This document shows positions 49,201-60,535 of a stretch of 64,000 bases of DNA, in pieces (position 1 is the stretch's first letter; every line of letters starts with the position of its first letter). The stretch is from Apostichopus japonicus. Taxonomy: Eukaryota; Echinodermata; Holothuroidea; Aspidochirotida; Stichopodidae. Location: NCBI RefSeq assembly GCF_037975245.1, contig NC_092561.1, forward strand, positions 1,028,501 through 1,092,500, written 5' to 3'. The translations under genes were made by a program, and so were the position numbers. The notes below the pieces were generated by a model that made no database searches, was not told the DNA's origin, and was given only the letters and a program-made list of their open reading frames with translations.

Positions 49201-52200
49201 AGAACCTACAATTTATAAAGGATCTTTGAAAGACTTGATTGGCAAGAGCCCTCCCTGAGTGTGGTATCTAAATCTCTGTTTTTTTCTCTCTCTAATATTG
49301 GCAAACTTGTGCTTGGCCCAATAAAAAGAAGCAAATTCAGTTTACTTTAGGTTAAGACAGACAAGATTAGGCTTAGTAATACTGACAGAAACCTACAACC
49401 GCAGGTATGCAAACAGTTGCTTCAGAATTGTTTGACTATATCGAAAGGAATAATAAACTGCAACCTGACTCAGATTTTATGAACGAAAATCGAAGCACCA
49501 GTGTCAATGTGATATCATTTTAGACTTGCTTTAAGTATACCGTGAAGTAAATAAAAAAAAGCTGACACCAAACAGGATTATCCGCAGTTACGAAAGTGTT
49601 CTGTCTAATTTCACAGCTACTCCCTGTTTTTAGAAAGTCCTTTCTTTGACTGTCTGTTCATCCATTCATTTAAAATGTGTCCAAAGTCTGTTTTCATCTT
49701 AATTTTGCCTTGCAAGAAGTTCATGCTAAGATCCAAAAGCCTAGGCCCCTCTTACTTTTACATTTACATACAAAGGCTCTTTGCAGTATTCTAGATTCTG
49801 AGCAGTTTATTCACCTTTTTTTTTCTTTCTTTGAAAATAAGTGTTACTGAAATGCCAATTGGACTGATGGTGCAGTGGTTTTAAGTGGTCCACTACATTA
49901 TCTATGTTTAATCTTTATAGCGATCCTTTAGAGTATCACATCTTACCTCCTGAGCTGTAAAACGTGGTCCTTCTGCCCCAACGCTCTTCAGCAACTTCAT
50001 AAATCTATCTTTAGGTTTCACCTTTAACAAGAAAGAGCGAAAGAAAATTTGTTGTAACAAAATATCTTGAAAAATATGAATTTCTGGACAGTCAAGTTGA
50101 TCAATTGCATTGGAATTTAGTATCAATTGGTACAGAAAATGTACGTACCACTGAAAACAGTGCAAAACTTTATCTAGCATTCTAGCAGATAGCAAATGGC
50201 TGAATTTGGTCACAACAATACTGCAGCTGCAAATTTGTAAACAATATGAGTTACTAGAAAGCACATCTTGAAAACATTTTAGGAAAAATAATATTTATGT
50301 ACACCTTGAATTGCAATAGAAATTTAGGAATAGGAATTTAGTATCAATTGGTACAGAAAATGTACGTACCACTGAAAACAGTGCAAAACTTTATCTAGCA
50401 TTCTAGCAGATAGCAAATGGCTGAATTTGGTCACAACAATACTGCAGCTGCAAATTTGTAAACAATATGAGTTACTAGAAAGCACATCTTGAAAACATTT
50501 TAGGAAATATAATATTTATGTACACCTTGAATTGCAATAGAAATGTTTAAAACGAAACAAAAAAACAAAAATTTCACTGAAAACATAAATTTGGTTTTAA
50601 GTATTTGCAGTAGCTGTTAACTCTTGGACTGATCAATGAATGAAAGCTGTCAAGACTATGGTACTTCAATGGCATAATACTTAAAATTCAACGGAACCAG
50701 CTGGAAATCATCAATCATCCATTCTCTGATATTGCCGTAGTGCACAGTGATCAATTGAAAACTAAATTCAAAACAACAAATTTATGAGAAAGCATCTTTG
50801 AACTTTTCTGATCCAAGCATTGGAAACTTTGAGCTGAATTTTAGTGTGGAACATGTATTCCAGGATATGGCCACTTCCTAACTTTGTTGGCGAAGTGAAC
50901 AATCGAGCAATTCCTGATAAAAGGATACTTTGCAATACATTGAAAAGTAAACAATCTACTGCTTGCTTTCATATTTTAACATGAGTAATGTATATATCTA
51001 TATATTAGAAATCAATGTGTAGCAAGTGGTATGACAGCTATATCATATTGCATTAATAAAGATCAACACACTAGAAAAATTCCACTACAGGACAGGTTTC
51101 GTCCTTTGTGACTCATCAGGAGAAGGTAGGAATCGAACCCCAGACCTTTGTGTCGGGGTTCCATGAAACCATGACCAAAACACTTTGCTCTTTGAGAGAT
51201 ACATACATAGTTTTCACATTTTGTTAACTGCTGACCTTAAATAATAAATAACCTTTGACCACCACCAAAAACAGGGATTTGAACTCATTTATAGGGAAGC
51301 CATATGTCAAATATGAAATCATGTGAACTTTCCTATCTTGAGATATTGTGCTCACAAGGTTTTCATGGTTTGACCTCTGATGACCCTAAATGGCGTTTGA
51401 CCTACACCAAACTGTGTACTCATTATAGGGAAGCCATATGTCAAATATGAAATCTTGTGAAGTTTCCTATCTTGAGATATTGTGCTCACAAGGTTTTCAT
51501 GGTTTGACCTCTGATGACCCTAAACGGCGTTTGACCTACACCAAACTGTGTACTCATTATAGGGAAGTCATATGTCAAATATGAAATCTTGTGAAGTTTC
51601 CTATCTTGAGATATTGTGCTCACAAGGTTTTCATGGTTTGACCTCTGATGACCCTAAATGGGGTTTGACCTACACCAAACTGTGTACTCATCATATTGAA
51701 GCCACATGCAAAATATGAGCGCCAATAAAGTTTCCCATCTGGAGATATTGTGTTTACTAGGATTTCAAGTTTTGACCCCTTGTGACCTTAAATGAACTCT
51801 GACCTACACTTATTTGTGGAAAAAATCAATACTACATTAGACTATCCAACCATGCATACAGTACATCAGCTCCTTGGATGTTCAGGTCCTGGAGATACAG
51901 CATTTTTGAGATTTTTACATTTTGCCTTCTGCTGACCCCAAATGACCTTTGACCTCCACCCAAAATAATATGGCTTTTGTACTAATTATGGGGAAGACCC
52001 ATGCTAAATATGAGAACTGCAAAGGTAACCAGCCGTGAGATATCGTGTTTACAAGCTAGGGCATCAGATACACAAACACACATGCATACCCACACACAAA
52101 TGTATGCCAATTTGACTGCATCTGTTACTTGTCTGCCTATAACAAGTAACCAAGAAACAAATTTGTCAAAGTAAATTAAAACTAAAAGCTTTCTTAAGTT

Positions 52201-53043
52201 TCTGTTGCCACAATTCATTGATGGAAAGTTGCAAACATGATGTAACTCTGAGCCACATGTACGTTGACATCACTTGAAACTGATAATGATACTGCCAGTG
52301 TTAGCTATACAGTACGTATGGACAGCAATAACCAGTACGGACTTGTTACCTAATAATGTGCAATACGTAGGCAGACCCCACAGGAACCCATCAGGTGAAC
52401 TATTGTGTAAGTCACATCCAATAACAATGGGAAGTTTGGGAGCAAAGATTACCTCTTCACCAAAGGTTGGAATGTGAGGCAGTTTTATTTAAATCCTAGA
52501 ACGTACCCAAAGATTTGATTTTCTTTCATTTTAGGAGCCTGGTTCAACTCAGCATTGTTAATGGAATTTGCTTCAGTTATGTTTTGGAAGCTTAAATATC
52601 TACAGTAAGTCTAACTGTGACATGTTCTGTTGACCAAGCAATACATCAAATTCAAACTGAGTAACTGTAGAGACAGTTTGTCTAAATTGTCAGACTATCA
52701 ATGACTGCTGTGTAGATTGTACTTGGTCAACTAAACGAAAAAAGTCTAGGAAGTTTAATTTGTCAACAAACTGCAGAAAATGTCAGAAAAGTGAGAAACC
52801 AAACGAATAAAAACAGAAAGGTGTCTGAGGAGAAAGATGAAGGAAGAGAGAGAGGAAGATGGAGCAGAGTCAATTAGGTTGAGTGAGGAAGTATGAAATG
52901 TTGAAACAGATAAAAGGCCCTGAGGAACAGAGGATCAACTCCTCCTCCCCCCCCCCCCCCCCGTGTACTGTGTGACTGGTAAATTTGTAATGCAAACAAA
53001 CCTCAACTTCCTGTTTGGATGATACCAGCACAGGGTCTAATAC
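35034..53043 (-). CDS. MDM2: MDM2-family RING E3 ubiquitin ligase (5' end open)
   Basis: p53-directed nuclear E3 ligase family. Minus-strand exons in order: 53,043-53,002; 50,021-49,947; 49,179-49,046; 45,652-45,600; 44,337-44,282; 43,173-42,936; 42,409-42,243; 41,548-41,402; 39,444-39,352; 36,864-36,696; 36,040-35,034. All phases fit and the sum is 2,181 nt, giving 726 residues (human MDM2 491). SWIB/p53-binding domain at about 15-97 (VKPKDRFMKLLKSVGAEGP, DPLGDVFGV). Basic NLS-like KKQKTRRRKRPKPK at the 43.0/42.4-kb junction. Acidic region (DEFAWEFEV, SDEEIPEA). RanBP2-type zinc finger WRCTEC with C340, C343, C354, C357. Ser/Pro/Gln-rich linker longer than in vertebrates. C-terminal RING 671-726 (IVHGTSGH, CAKKLQKRGKPCPACR) with a hydrophobic tail like the YFP end of human. 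The first two exons have the weakest support; no start Met is confirmed. Confidence 0.93.
36950..37995. repeat. Complex tandem-repeat block in MDM2 intron
   Basis: Two related arrays lie in the intron upstream (gene sense) of the zinc-finger exon. 36,990-37,380 has a 50-60-bp unit (tagctagcttgtagtatgaa, then gt-gtatatacatgaagtattcat). 37,490-37,850 has about 75-bp units (tgatatgatgtataagctac, caggtggtatga, gtaaagtattcattcatact). Further diverged copies run to about 37,995. Confidence 0.85.
38010..39240 (-). mobile_element. Decayed non-LTR retrotransposon (RT motifs)
   Basis: On the minus strand, 39,102-39,073 reads GVPHGSVTGP, the RT GVPQGSxxGP motif. 38,832-38,818 reads YADDT, the RT catalytic box, 90 codons later in the same frame. 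The downstream part to about 38,010 looks like the 3' portion of the same element. A (TATG)n expansion and stops interrupt it. It lies in an MDM2 intron in the same orientation as the gene. No endonuclease domain is seen. Confidence 0.65.
41900..42243 (-). repeat. Array derived from an MDM2 exon donor junction
   Basis: On the minus strand the exon ends gtcctcagtgtccag with donor GTATGTGTATTTTGTCC. The same junction (tcctcagtgtccag, then GTTTGTGT-TTTTGTCCTC) recurs about five more times in the first 340 bp of the intron, mixed with shorter tgtgtcttttgtcctca subunits. Several copies retain a CAG/GTTTGT donor. Long open frames here (LSVQVCVFCPHVSFVL repeats) are a by-product. Confidence 0.87.
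43200..43260. repeat. (AT)n microsatellite
   Basis: A run of alternating at with flanking atat-rich sequence in the MDM2 intron between exons 44.3 and 43.2 kb. Confidence 0.8.
46130..47288. repeat. 124-130-bp tandem array in MDM2 intron
   Basis: About nine copies of a unit with agctctgtacttcttcaatg, agtgctacttcactgtcc, acgatgttttacgttcc, tcaacatgtggttggtttac and a tattcatatat-rich spacer. Spacings are 124-130 bp. A tenth, truncated copy continues at 48,014-48,075 on the far side of an inserted element. Confidence 0.92.
47289..48013. mobile_element. 725-bp inverted-repeat transposon inside tandem array
   Basis: Starts cagggatgtaagt and ends acttacatccctg, an exact 13-bp inverted repeat. The flanks are ATATTC at 47,283-47,288 and 48,014-48,019, a 6-bp target duplication within the tandem unit. 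The right end is duplicated: two direct copies of 'cggatttccgtaaaaatacg' plus the terminus. The interior has a two-copy direct repeat (acactatcgttatgttaggc) at about 47,355-47,490. There is no transposase frame, so it is non-autonomous. The superfamily is not resolved. Confidence 0.85.
50113..50544. repeat. Near-identical 210-bp tandem duplication
   Basis: Copy 1 (about 50,113-50,325) and copy 2 (about 50,335-50,544) share gaatttagtatcaattggta through gtacaccttgaattgcaata with almost no differences (one a/t change before taatattt). It lies just upstream of the MDM2 exon at 50,021-49,947 in gene sense. The near identity implies a recent event. Confidence 0.92.
51236..52090. repeat. Dispersed 'gacctttgacctc' repeat with 124-bp tandem copies
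   Basis: Contains about three near-identical copies (51,290-51,690) of a unit with agggaagccatatgtcaaat, cctatcttgagatattgtgc, tcacaaggttttcatggttt and gacctctgatgaccctaaa. More diverged copies reach about 52,080, ending in a CA-rich run (cacaaacacacatgcata). The same vocabulary recurs at 63.46-63.92 kb, so this is a dispersed family that has also expanded locally in tandem. Confidence 0.75.
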
Positions 53044-53311
53044 CTACAGTAACAACATGGGGGGCTAATTAATGTAAACACACAGTAGTTCAAAATCAGT
53101 TTATCATAAGTTAAAGGCGCAATAGGAATATAGGATCACAGATATGCAGATCGGTACTCCGTAGTGTAAATTCAGCCAAAGAGGAAGGGTTTGGTGGAAT
53201 CCTTTTAGAAAATTTAATGACTGGACATGACATACGGCACAGTAGTCAGGAAACAGAACACAACTATTTGATATGTGGCAAACATTATACCAGGAAATCA
53301 ACAGTAATTAA

Positions 53312-53671
53312 AGGCATTGAAGACTCGCCCCAAAACCGCGTGCGGTCATCTGAAAAAGTTAACTTTCTGTGCTTGCAAGTGACGTTTTGTTCGTGTCGCT
53401 ACAAAATGCAGACAGTAATGAAACGTGATACCTTGTTATCTTTAGCTGGACCTGAGATGTCCATCCCTGTATCGTTTGTATACTGTGCTGTGGGTATTGA
53501 CCGCAGTTGCATGTACTGACTGTACACTAGTGTCTAATTACCGACGGTAGCAAGCTGTATGTGTATTTTCTGGGATCGATGGTGGTGTTTAACACTTCTG
53601 TTACACCTCATTCGAAACTAGGTCAAATTACCGGCATTAGACGTTTCTTTTTGCGCGAGTCTTCACACCCT
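53312..53671. mobile_element. 360-bp TTAA-flanked MITE, copy 1
   Basis: Flanked by TTAA (53,308-53,311 and 53,672-53,675). Termini aggcattgaagactcgc and gcgagtcttcacaccct are inverted, matching at 14 of 17 positions. A second copy at 60,536-60,894 shares nearly the whole length (accgacggtagcaagctgt, ttctgggatcgatggt). The TTAA target suggests a piggyBac-like or Kolobok-like parent. It is non-coding. Confidence 0.88.
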
Positions 53672-54589
53672 TTAAAGCACAGTTACTGTGTAATATATAT
53701 TATAGTACACTTTATATGTAAACAGTAATATCCTAAATAACGGATGGAGAAAATACTTTTGGTGGGTCACTGGATTTGTTTAAAGACAATGGAAAATTTA
53801 TCAACATTTTGTAGCGCTTGCCAAGGGGTCAGTATGTTTTAGAGCTTGCCAAGAGGGTCATTATTTTTTTAACATCAAGTCAAAAGTCTACTTAATGATG
53901 ACTTATATGTAATTTGCATATTTATCAGTTTGCATAATTAGCATTTAATCAATATTAAAGGGTGAGGTCAGGTGGGTTGTGGCTCGGTCCAAATGGAGGA
54001 TCATGGGTTATTTTGGGAAGTTTGTGTCCAGCTGCTGTCCGAAAAAAACTGCCTCAACTGGATTATGTGACATAACAAGCTTTATGTGCCCTAGAGTAAA
54101 ACACAACACTGTACTTACCTAAAGTACCATCATATGACATGATCATAACTGGGTTGCATCTAAAATAACAAACTTGTACATCGCTTAGCCTATTGAGTAG
54201 CCTCTTCAATATACCATACAGCCCTCTTTATGCCAGAGAGAGAGAGAGTGTTCTCACTTTGTAAGCTGATGAACAAGCTGCTGGTACTGGGAATAATCTG
54301 ACCTGTATTTTATTATTTAACCATAACATTATGGCGAGCAGCAAAATTACTGATAAAATATGCTCACCTGTAAATAGCACTTTTCCAGCAGAATGTACTG
54401 TATGGCCTGGTTGTCTAAGTGACAACCAGAGGAAATCTTCAACAAATTTGCCCTGCTAGCTGTGACAGTGGGAACTCTAAAACAATTTAATACGCAAATT
54501 GATGCAACACTTAAGTACTACACTGTGAGATACTTTATAATAAGAAAAGTCACCCAGATAGAGCATGGACTTGAAAAACCAAACAACTT

Positions 54590-54998
54590 GGTCCACTTTC
54601 AACCCTGATCCACTCTCAACCCCGATCCGCACTCAACCCCGATCCAATCTCAACGCCGATGCACTCTCAACCTAGATCCACTCTCAACCCCGATCCACAC
54701 TCATCCCAATCCAATCTCAACCCCGATCCACACTCAACCCCAATCCTCACTCAATCCTGATCCACTCTCAACCCCGATCCACACTCAACCCTGATCAACA
54801 CTCAATCCCAATCCACACTCATCCGATCCAATCTCAACCCCGATCCACACTCAACCCGATCCACACTCAACCCCGATCCACTCTCAACCCGATCCACACT
54901 CAACCTGATCCACACTCAACCTGATCCACACTCAACCCCGATCCAATCTCAACCCTGATCCACATTCAATCCCGATCCACACTCAATCCCAATCCCCT
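54590..54998 (+). repeat. 16-17-bp minisatellite
   Basis: About 24 copies of ccgatccacactcaacc with variants (cactctcaacccc, aatctcaacc). It is non-coding. Confidence 0.9.
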
Positions 54999-55761
54999 TA
55001 CGTTGGAGCACCTAGTGACTGTAACCTGGAATGATCCCGATTCATCAGGTTACCTCAAGTGAGTAGCACTTAGTCACAAGTCTTAGAATTGATTCTAGGC
55101 ATGATTAGGTTCAGGTTAAAGGTCATGATCATATTCAGGTTAAAGGTCGGTGAGTAGTGATTTACACTACTAACAGATGATCACATGATCTCAGCTAGAA
55201 AGCCCAGCATTCTTTCATCCATACACAAAGCCCAAAAAAACTGATACAAGTTTGTCAAACATATTCACAGAATACTGCCTTCATTGTTCACCCCTTTATT
55301 TTGTACATCTCTTTATCAATAGAGACTGAAGTCTTGTGTTATAGATACTGTATGTTACCACTACTGCATACTGTACCTAAGTAGATGCACCAGTTTGATT
55401 TGAGCCTGTCATGTTAATACAGGCTTATTTATAAAACTTTGGCATGACACAATTTACTAATGAGCTGTATTCAGAAACATCACTTATACTAATTGTTTGA
55501 TAGAGGTAATTTGAACAGGAACAGGCATGAATTTGTCAAATCCAAGCTGAAATGTGACATCTACCAGCCCACATCCTGAATGTGAACAAGTCAAAACTTG
55601 ATATCTAATCAATTAGTATTTACTGTACTTTTTAATCCATAACCTCTCCCTAGATACCTTAACATACATTGATCAAGATATGTTGCCAAACGTTTGCACT
55701 GTAACAAGGTTACGAACAACTTTAGGAAACTTAGTACCTTAAAAGTTCATCAAGGACTTAA

Positions 55762-56006
55762 ACATACTCAGTATAGGCCCCAAATTATAGCACGCTTATA
55801 ATTGCTAGAAAGTTTTCAAAAAGGACTTTCCTGGAGATCTTTACTCTCTAAATTGTTCTCAGACCAATTTTAAGGAACGCACAAGATGACTGAATGTCCC
55901 AGTGAGGAAAATTTTCTCGAACATTGTAATAAAAACGTTTAAGAATTTTGACCAATGGTGACCATATTTGAATATCTAGCATATTTGGGGCCAATACAGC
56001 ATACAT
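55762..56006 (+). mobile_element. 245-bp TTAA-flanked MITE, copy 2
   Basis: Flanked by TTAA (55,758-55,761 and 56,007-56,010). It has the same length as copy 1 at 32,594 and the same interior words (ataggccccaaattatagca, ctgaatgtcccagtg, gaatatctagcatatttggg), with scattered substitutions and small indels. Confidence 0.82.
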
Positions 56007-56204
56007 TTAATTACTACAGTAAAGTCTACAGTACAGTGTGCAGAGAACATAGTGACTTGCTGTATTGCATAACACAATGGACAAACCTACACAATTTTAT
56101 GGTAAATGTAGAACATTTTTTTTTTTATGTACTAAACTATAACCGGGAAGAATTCAGTGCTTGTCATTTGCAAAGCAATTGTCACATATATATATAATCA
56201 TACT

Positions 56205-56475
56205 AATAATCAGCAGTTATTTTTACGGCGCTTAAGCGACCACAAATGTGGGAGAAACCCGCAAGGGCTAATGGATTACAACTTACGCGTCGCTACCAAT
56301 TCAACAATTGAACTCAAATTTGGAATCTTTTCAATTTAGAAAGTCATTAGATTGCTCTTGGATGAGAAACCCACCTTACTATGACCCGGCCGGGTATCGA
56401 ACCTGGAACCTCTCAATTGCTAAGCCTTATTGCTTCAAATGCCACCGCCTTTATCCACTCGGCCACAGCACCGGT
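56205..56475 (-). mobile_element. tRNA-derived SINE
   Basis: On the minus strand the 5' part has an A-box-like tggccgagtgg (about 56,466-56,456) and a B box ggttcgatacc (about 56,403-56,393), as in class II (Ser/Leu-like) tRNAs. A non-tRNA body follows, with tttctcccacatttgtggtc and gcttaagcgccg. The acceptor stem is degenerate, so this is a SINE rather than a functional tRNA gene. Confidence 0.72.
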
Positions 56476-56848
56476 ACACATATATCTTCATTTACTTGGT
56501 TACAGTATGAATACTATGGGTTTGTGTCCACAAAACTGCTGCAAAATCTTTGATATGCTTTAATACAATTCGCCATGTCAGAATGGTATTTCGCTCTCTA
56601 GCGAACCGGATAAATTATTTCCATGTATACAGTAGTTATACAGTTTAAAAATTTAAGACAAATTCAAACCTGGCAATACTGCCATACATATTAAACGCAC
56701 ACTATTCTTCCAGGGTGCACCTCAGCTTTTCCTTTAAAAAAGCCTAGTCTCTAACCTACTGTACAGAACATGTACAGAAATGGTACTGTACATGACACAA
56801 AGTGCACAGAAATATATGCTTGTTTTGAAGTTCCCAAACACATCTTAC

Positions 56849-56911
56849 CTTAAAAAGTAGCATCCATTTGTGATAAATATCAACTCTTGAAATTTCCTTA
56901 AACTGTGAACA
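56849..56911 (-). CDS. Candidate upstream exon, possibly MDM2 first coding exon
   Basis: A minus-strand 63-bp open segment behind a fair acceptor (tcgttctgtag) with a strong donor (TTTTTAAG before GTAAGATG), phase 0 at both ends. It reads KEISRVDIYHKWMLLFK at its end and contains an in-frame ATG (MLLFK). It would join in frame to the MDM2 exon at 53,043, supplying a start Met. There is no similarity to the vertebrate MDM2 N terminus, which is itself poorly conserved. It could instead belong to another gene or be chance. Confidence 0.25.
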
Positions 56912-58561
56912 CTACAGAACGAGTAATTTTCTCTCGTAATCAAGCTTTGAAAACACATGCACAGTCAATTCCAGCCTCAAAGCTTGTCCCCTCAACAATG
57001 AACCATTTAAAATTCTACGGTAAATTTAAAATTTGAAACCCTTCGCAATGTCTGGGATTACTTTTGAGCGGTGAGAATATTTAGAGGACTAATAAATTTT
57101 AAAGTTGAACATATTTTTAATTCTTCACATTGGGACCATAAAGCATCATTGTTTATCCTTCATTTTAACTGACAATGCATCAAAGACATAGCTGGGGAAT
57201 ACCCTAATCCAAGGATGAGATCATGCTCTGAGGACACAAAGCAACCGCATGGGCATATTTCAATGTTCACCCAAAATGGCCTCTCATGTGACTCACAGTC
57301 TAGACAATGCTGGCACACTCCATATTCCAGAGCCAGAGCATGTTGAAACACGAATTTATGTTTTCACCAGTCTCCACAGATGAAGCTTCCATTTAATTTG
57401 TGGGACATTCAACCCAAAATTTTGCAGCTTTACATTAATGTGTAGCAGACAATAGAACACATTAGCCATAAGCTTAGACTGTGAATTCAGTCATACAGAA
57501 GGTGGTTGTGAAATATATTATGTATGCCTTCATTATGATGTAAGGAAGCTTGGACGTTCCACTGTAGGAAATAGAATAGCATACTGTAGGCGCATTGTTC
57601 ACGCATATGTCACATACCATGAATGCATGGAGCTCTGTGACAGTTTCCCGTGCATAATGAGTGCCAACTTAATCAGCTATAGTCATACATGTATAAAGTC
57701 AATGCCTTTTAAAGGTTGTTGTAATCATATAAAACTTGCATGTAGACTGTACGGAAGTCTGGAAGTGCCACACATGAAATTAACCATGAACAATGAAGGC
57801 CTCTGTATTACACATCTCTTTATGTATGTCTTTGTTCACTAGGTTATCCCACAAATTACAGTAATTCACATTTCAAGATTTCATGTCCCAATAAAAACTT
57901 AAAAGTGTAAGGATGAAATGTCTTTTTGAAAATGACATATGTGTGCAGTTACTGTAAGTCCCCAGTTCAAATATTACATCACTTCAGGATAATTTACTGG
58001 TCAGTATACAATTCCAATGTACTGTACCAGATAATACAGTACACCCTTCTTAGCTGTGTTTTCTCATAGCCAGAAGAGAACTTTTCTTCTGTTCCCCCTC
58101 CTTCTCCCTTCCCCCCCCCCATCACTCCTCTTCTCATAGCTCTCTTCCACCCTTTCTTCTCCACACCTTCTGTCTTTGTCCTTCTCTAGTTTATTCCCTA
58201 CCCCTACCCCTTCCCCTTAATCTTTTCTTTGTCCCTCCGCTGTTTATCTCCTACCTCTCCTCTTCCCCTGTTGGTTTCCTTCTTTCTTCTCTCCATCCCT
58301 TGTCTACTAATCCCTTTCCATCTATCTCTTTGGGTTCACCATGCTCATTAACCTGTCTGTATTCTGTGCATGTTTTTGTCCCTTCTGTTAATGTTACTTG
58401 TCATTAAGCCTTTGAAGAAGATCCTGCTAGGATCGAAACGTCAGGCCAACTTACTTTTACACAGCCAGAAAAGATATATAACTATGAAAACTAAAAGAAA
58501 GAATGATGTTTAATGTATTGTGATAATATTTCTCATAATAACAAGTTTATTTTTCACTTCC

Positions 58562-58880
58562 AGCACAGATAATAATAATAATAATAATAATCAGTTCTTA
58601 TATAGTGCAACTTACAATAAAGTCTCGCCGCGCTGTACAAAAGAAAGTGAAAGATATGTACACAATATACAATAAGAGTAAACATAACAATTATAACAAT
58701 GAAAACAGGTGTGTCTTCAAAACAGTTTTGAACATCTCCACAGACACAACATTCTTTATGTTGAGTGGGAGTTTATTCCAAAGGAGGGTTGAGGAGTACT
58801 GGAAAGGTCGCTCGCCATAAGGTTTAGTGGACAGAGGGTGCATAGAGAGCAATGATTGGGTGCTAGAGCAGATAGAATTA
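58562..58880 (-). mobile_element. 3'-end fragment of a non-LTR-type element with (ATT)n tail
   Basis: On the plus strand, an (aat)n run is followed by ttcttatatagtgcaactta and 'gccgcgctgtacaa'. These are words I associate with the 3' end of a dispersed element in marine invertebrates, related in layout to the remnant at 38.0-39.2 kb. On the minus strand this is a 5'-truncated end with an (ATT)n tail. A second repeat-like sentence, 'aggatcgaaacgtcaggcc', precedes it at about 58,430. Confidence 0.5.
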
Positions 58881-60535
58881 TGAACAGACTGACTGGGTGA
58901 TTTTTAACCCGAGATCTCTACACATCACCTCGTACTGTAAGCTATTGTAAACATACTGAATATATGCTACTACATGGTACATTAATATATCATGGTACTT
59001 GTAGTACTTGTAGTACCATGCACACAAATATACATCTACTGCACTGCTTTGTGGTACTGAGTATACCACTGCCTACAAAGTATCATATGCTGTGCAGTAA
59101 TACGGTATGTAACATTCATGTCGTACGGTACTACGTGCTATGGTACTACTACATACTAGTAACGTATAAGACCTACATCAGGACCTACATCAAGTATGAC
59201 CATTACTTGACATCTAGCATATTTGCCTAGCTACACTATCACTGTTTTGATGGTCTCCCATACTTAAAGTGTACTGTGTTTCATTTATAATAGATACTGT
59301 ACAATGTACATAGGTTGATATCTACAGCAAATACTAATTAATCTTGTCTGCTTTAATATCACTAATTACAAGGTCAGCTGACTCTACAGTATTTATACCA
59401 AATATGCTCAAAGGTCAAATAATGGCCATGAGTGAATCAAATTCTGCAACAAGTACTCTGCTATTCTGTCAAAGCATCTGTTTAATTCACTCTTCTTTGC
59501 AGTAGTAATAGTCTAAGTGATCCTTCCTCTGTGTAAAGTATGACCATGATTTGGATTGACAGTCAGAACTTCCAAGAAAATACTCTACATAATATATTTC
59601 GCAATTTTTCTAATATGGTAACATTGGGGCCAATACCGATCCTGGATTTTACACAGCTCAGAATCATTAAATTGTGGTGGCTACATTATTTCCTACATAC
59701 TGTAGATCATATGATATATATCTGATAATCTCTTCTTCTTTGATTTCAAGTAAACAAGTATTCTAAACAATATTAGGAACATACCAGAGCCAATCAAAAT
59801 CATCAAAACTTGCTGATTTCATCCCTGTGCATGTTCCAACTTGTCATGACGAGGTCACTGGAATCCTGGTTTGTTGTAAGGTTCATTCACCAGTCAACAA
59901 TTTTGTAGCACCCTTCAACCGGTCTGCTTCACTACACAACAACGACTGTGCACGTAGATATAGCTTCTCTAGGAAAATGACTTCAAGTTTCAAAAGGGTG
60001 GAGGAAACAGTTGGATGAAACAGGTGCAAAGATGCTTCTTTACCCATCCCCACATGATGTACTTTATTTCTCTCTGTAAGCAACAGTACCATCGGAGTTT
60101 GCCATAATCCCACAAATGACTTGGTTTCAAATTGAGTTGAACCATAATAGCATGTACTCACAAAAATAGCATACTCTCTCTGTATATATATATACATCTC
60201 ACTGTCAGTTCACAGTGAAAAATATGAGTTTTGCTACTTGCAAAATTCAATTTCGGGTTCTCTCTACCGAAGAAAATTGATAGTCTGATGATGCATGCAT
60301 GATAGAAATATCGAAAGAAGGAAATTGAATATATATTCATGAATATTCATTCAAGGATAATGAATATTTATCTATCCCAGCATGAATTACTAAATTGTAC
60401 CTTTTTTTAAATTCCAATGCTTGGTGGGAGTTAATTAAGACAAACAGTACCATCTGTCCTCTACCTTACAGCAACCGATGGGCTTGACCGTCTGAGACAT
60501 TAATGTTTGTGATATTGTGAATCCTTAAAACTTAA

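Noticed and set aside
51120-51170. tRNA B box (ggttcgattcc on the minus strand) near 51,130
   Set aside because: No matching A box or tRNA fold; at most a fragment of another SINE.
54123-54163. 41-bp segment with a strong GTAAGT donor and an ATG
   Set aside because: Joining it to the 53,043 exon gives a stop codon in the required frame.
54370-54478. Minus-strand exon-like segment (HLDNQAIQYILLEKCYLQ) with GTGAGC donor
   Set aside because: It enters in a phase that neither the 56.85-kb candidate nor any other upstream segment supplies. No family similarity, so not annotated as MDM2.
56393-56475. Functional tRNA gene
   Set aside because: A and B boxes are present but the acceptor stem does not pair well and the sequence continues into a SINE body.
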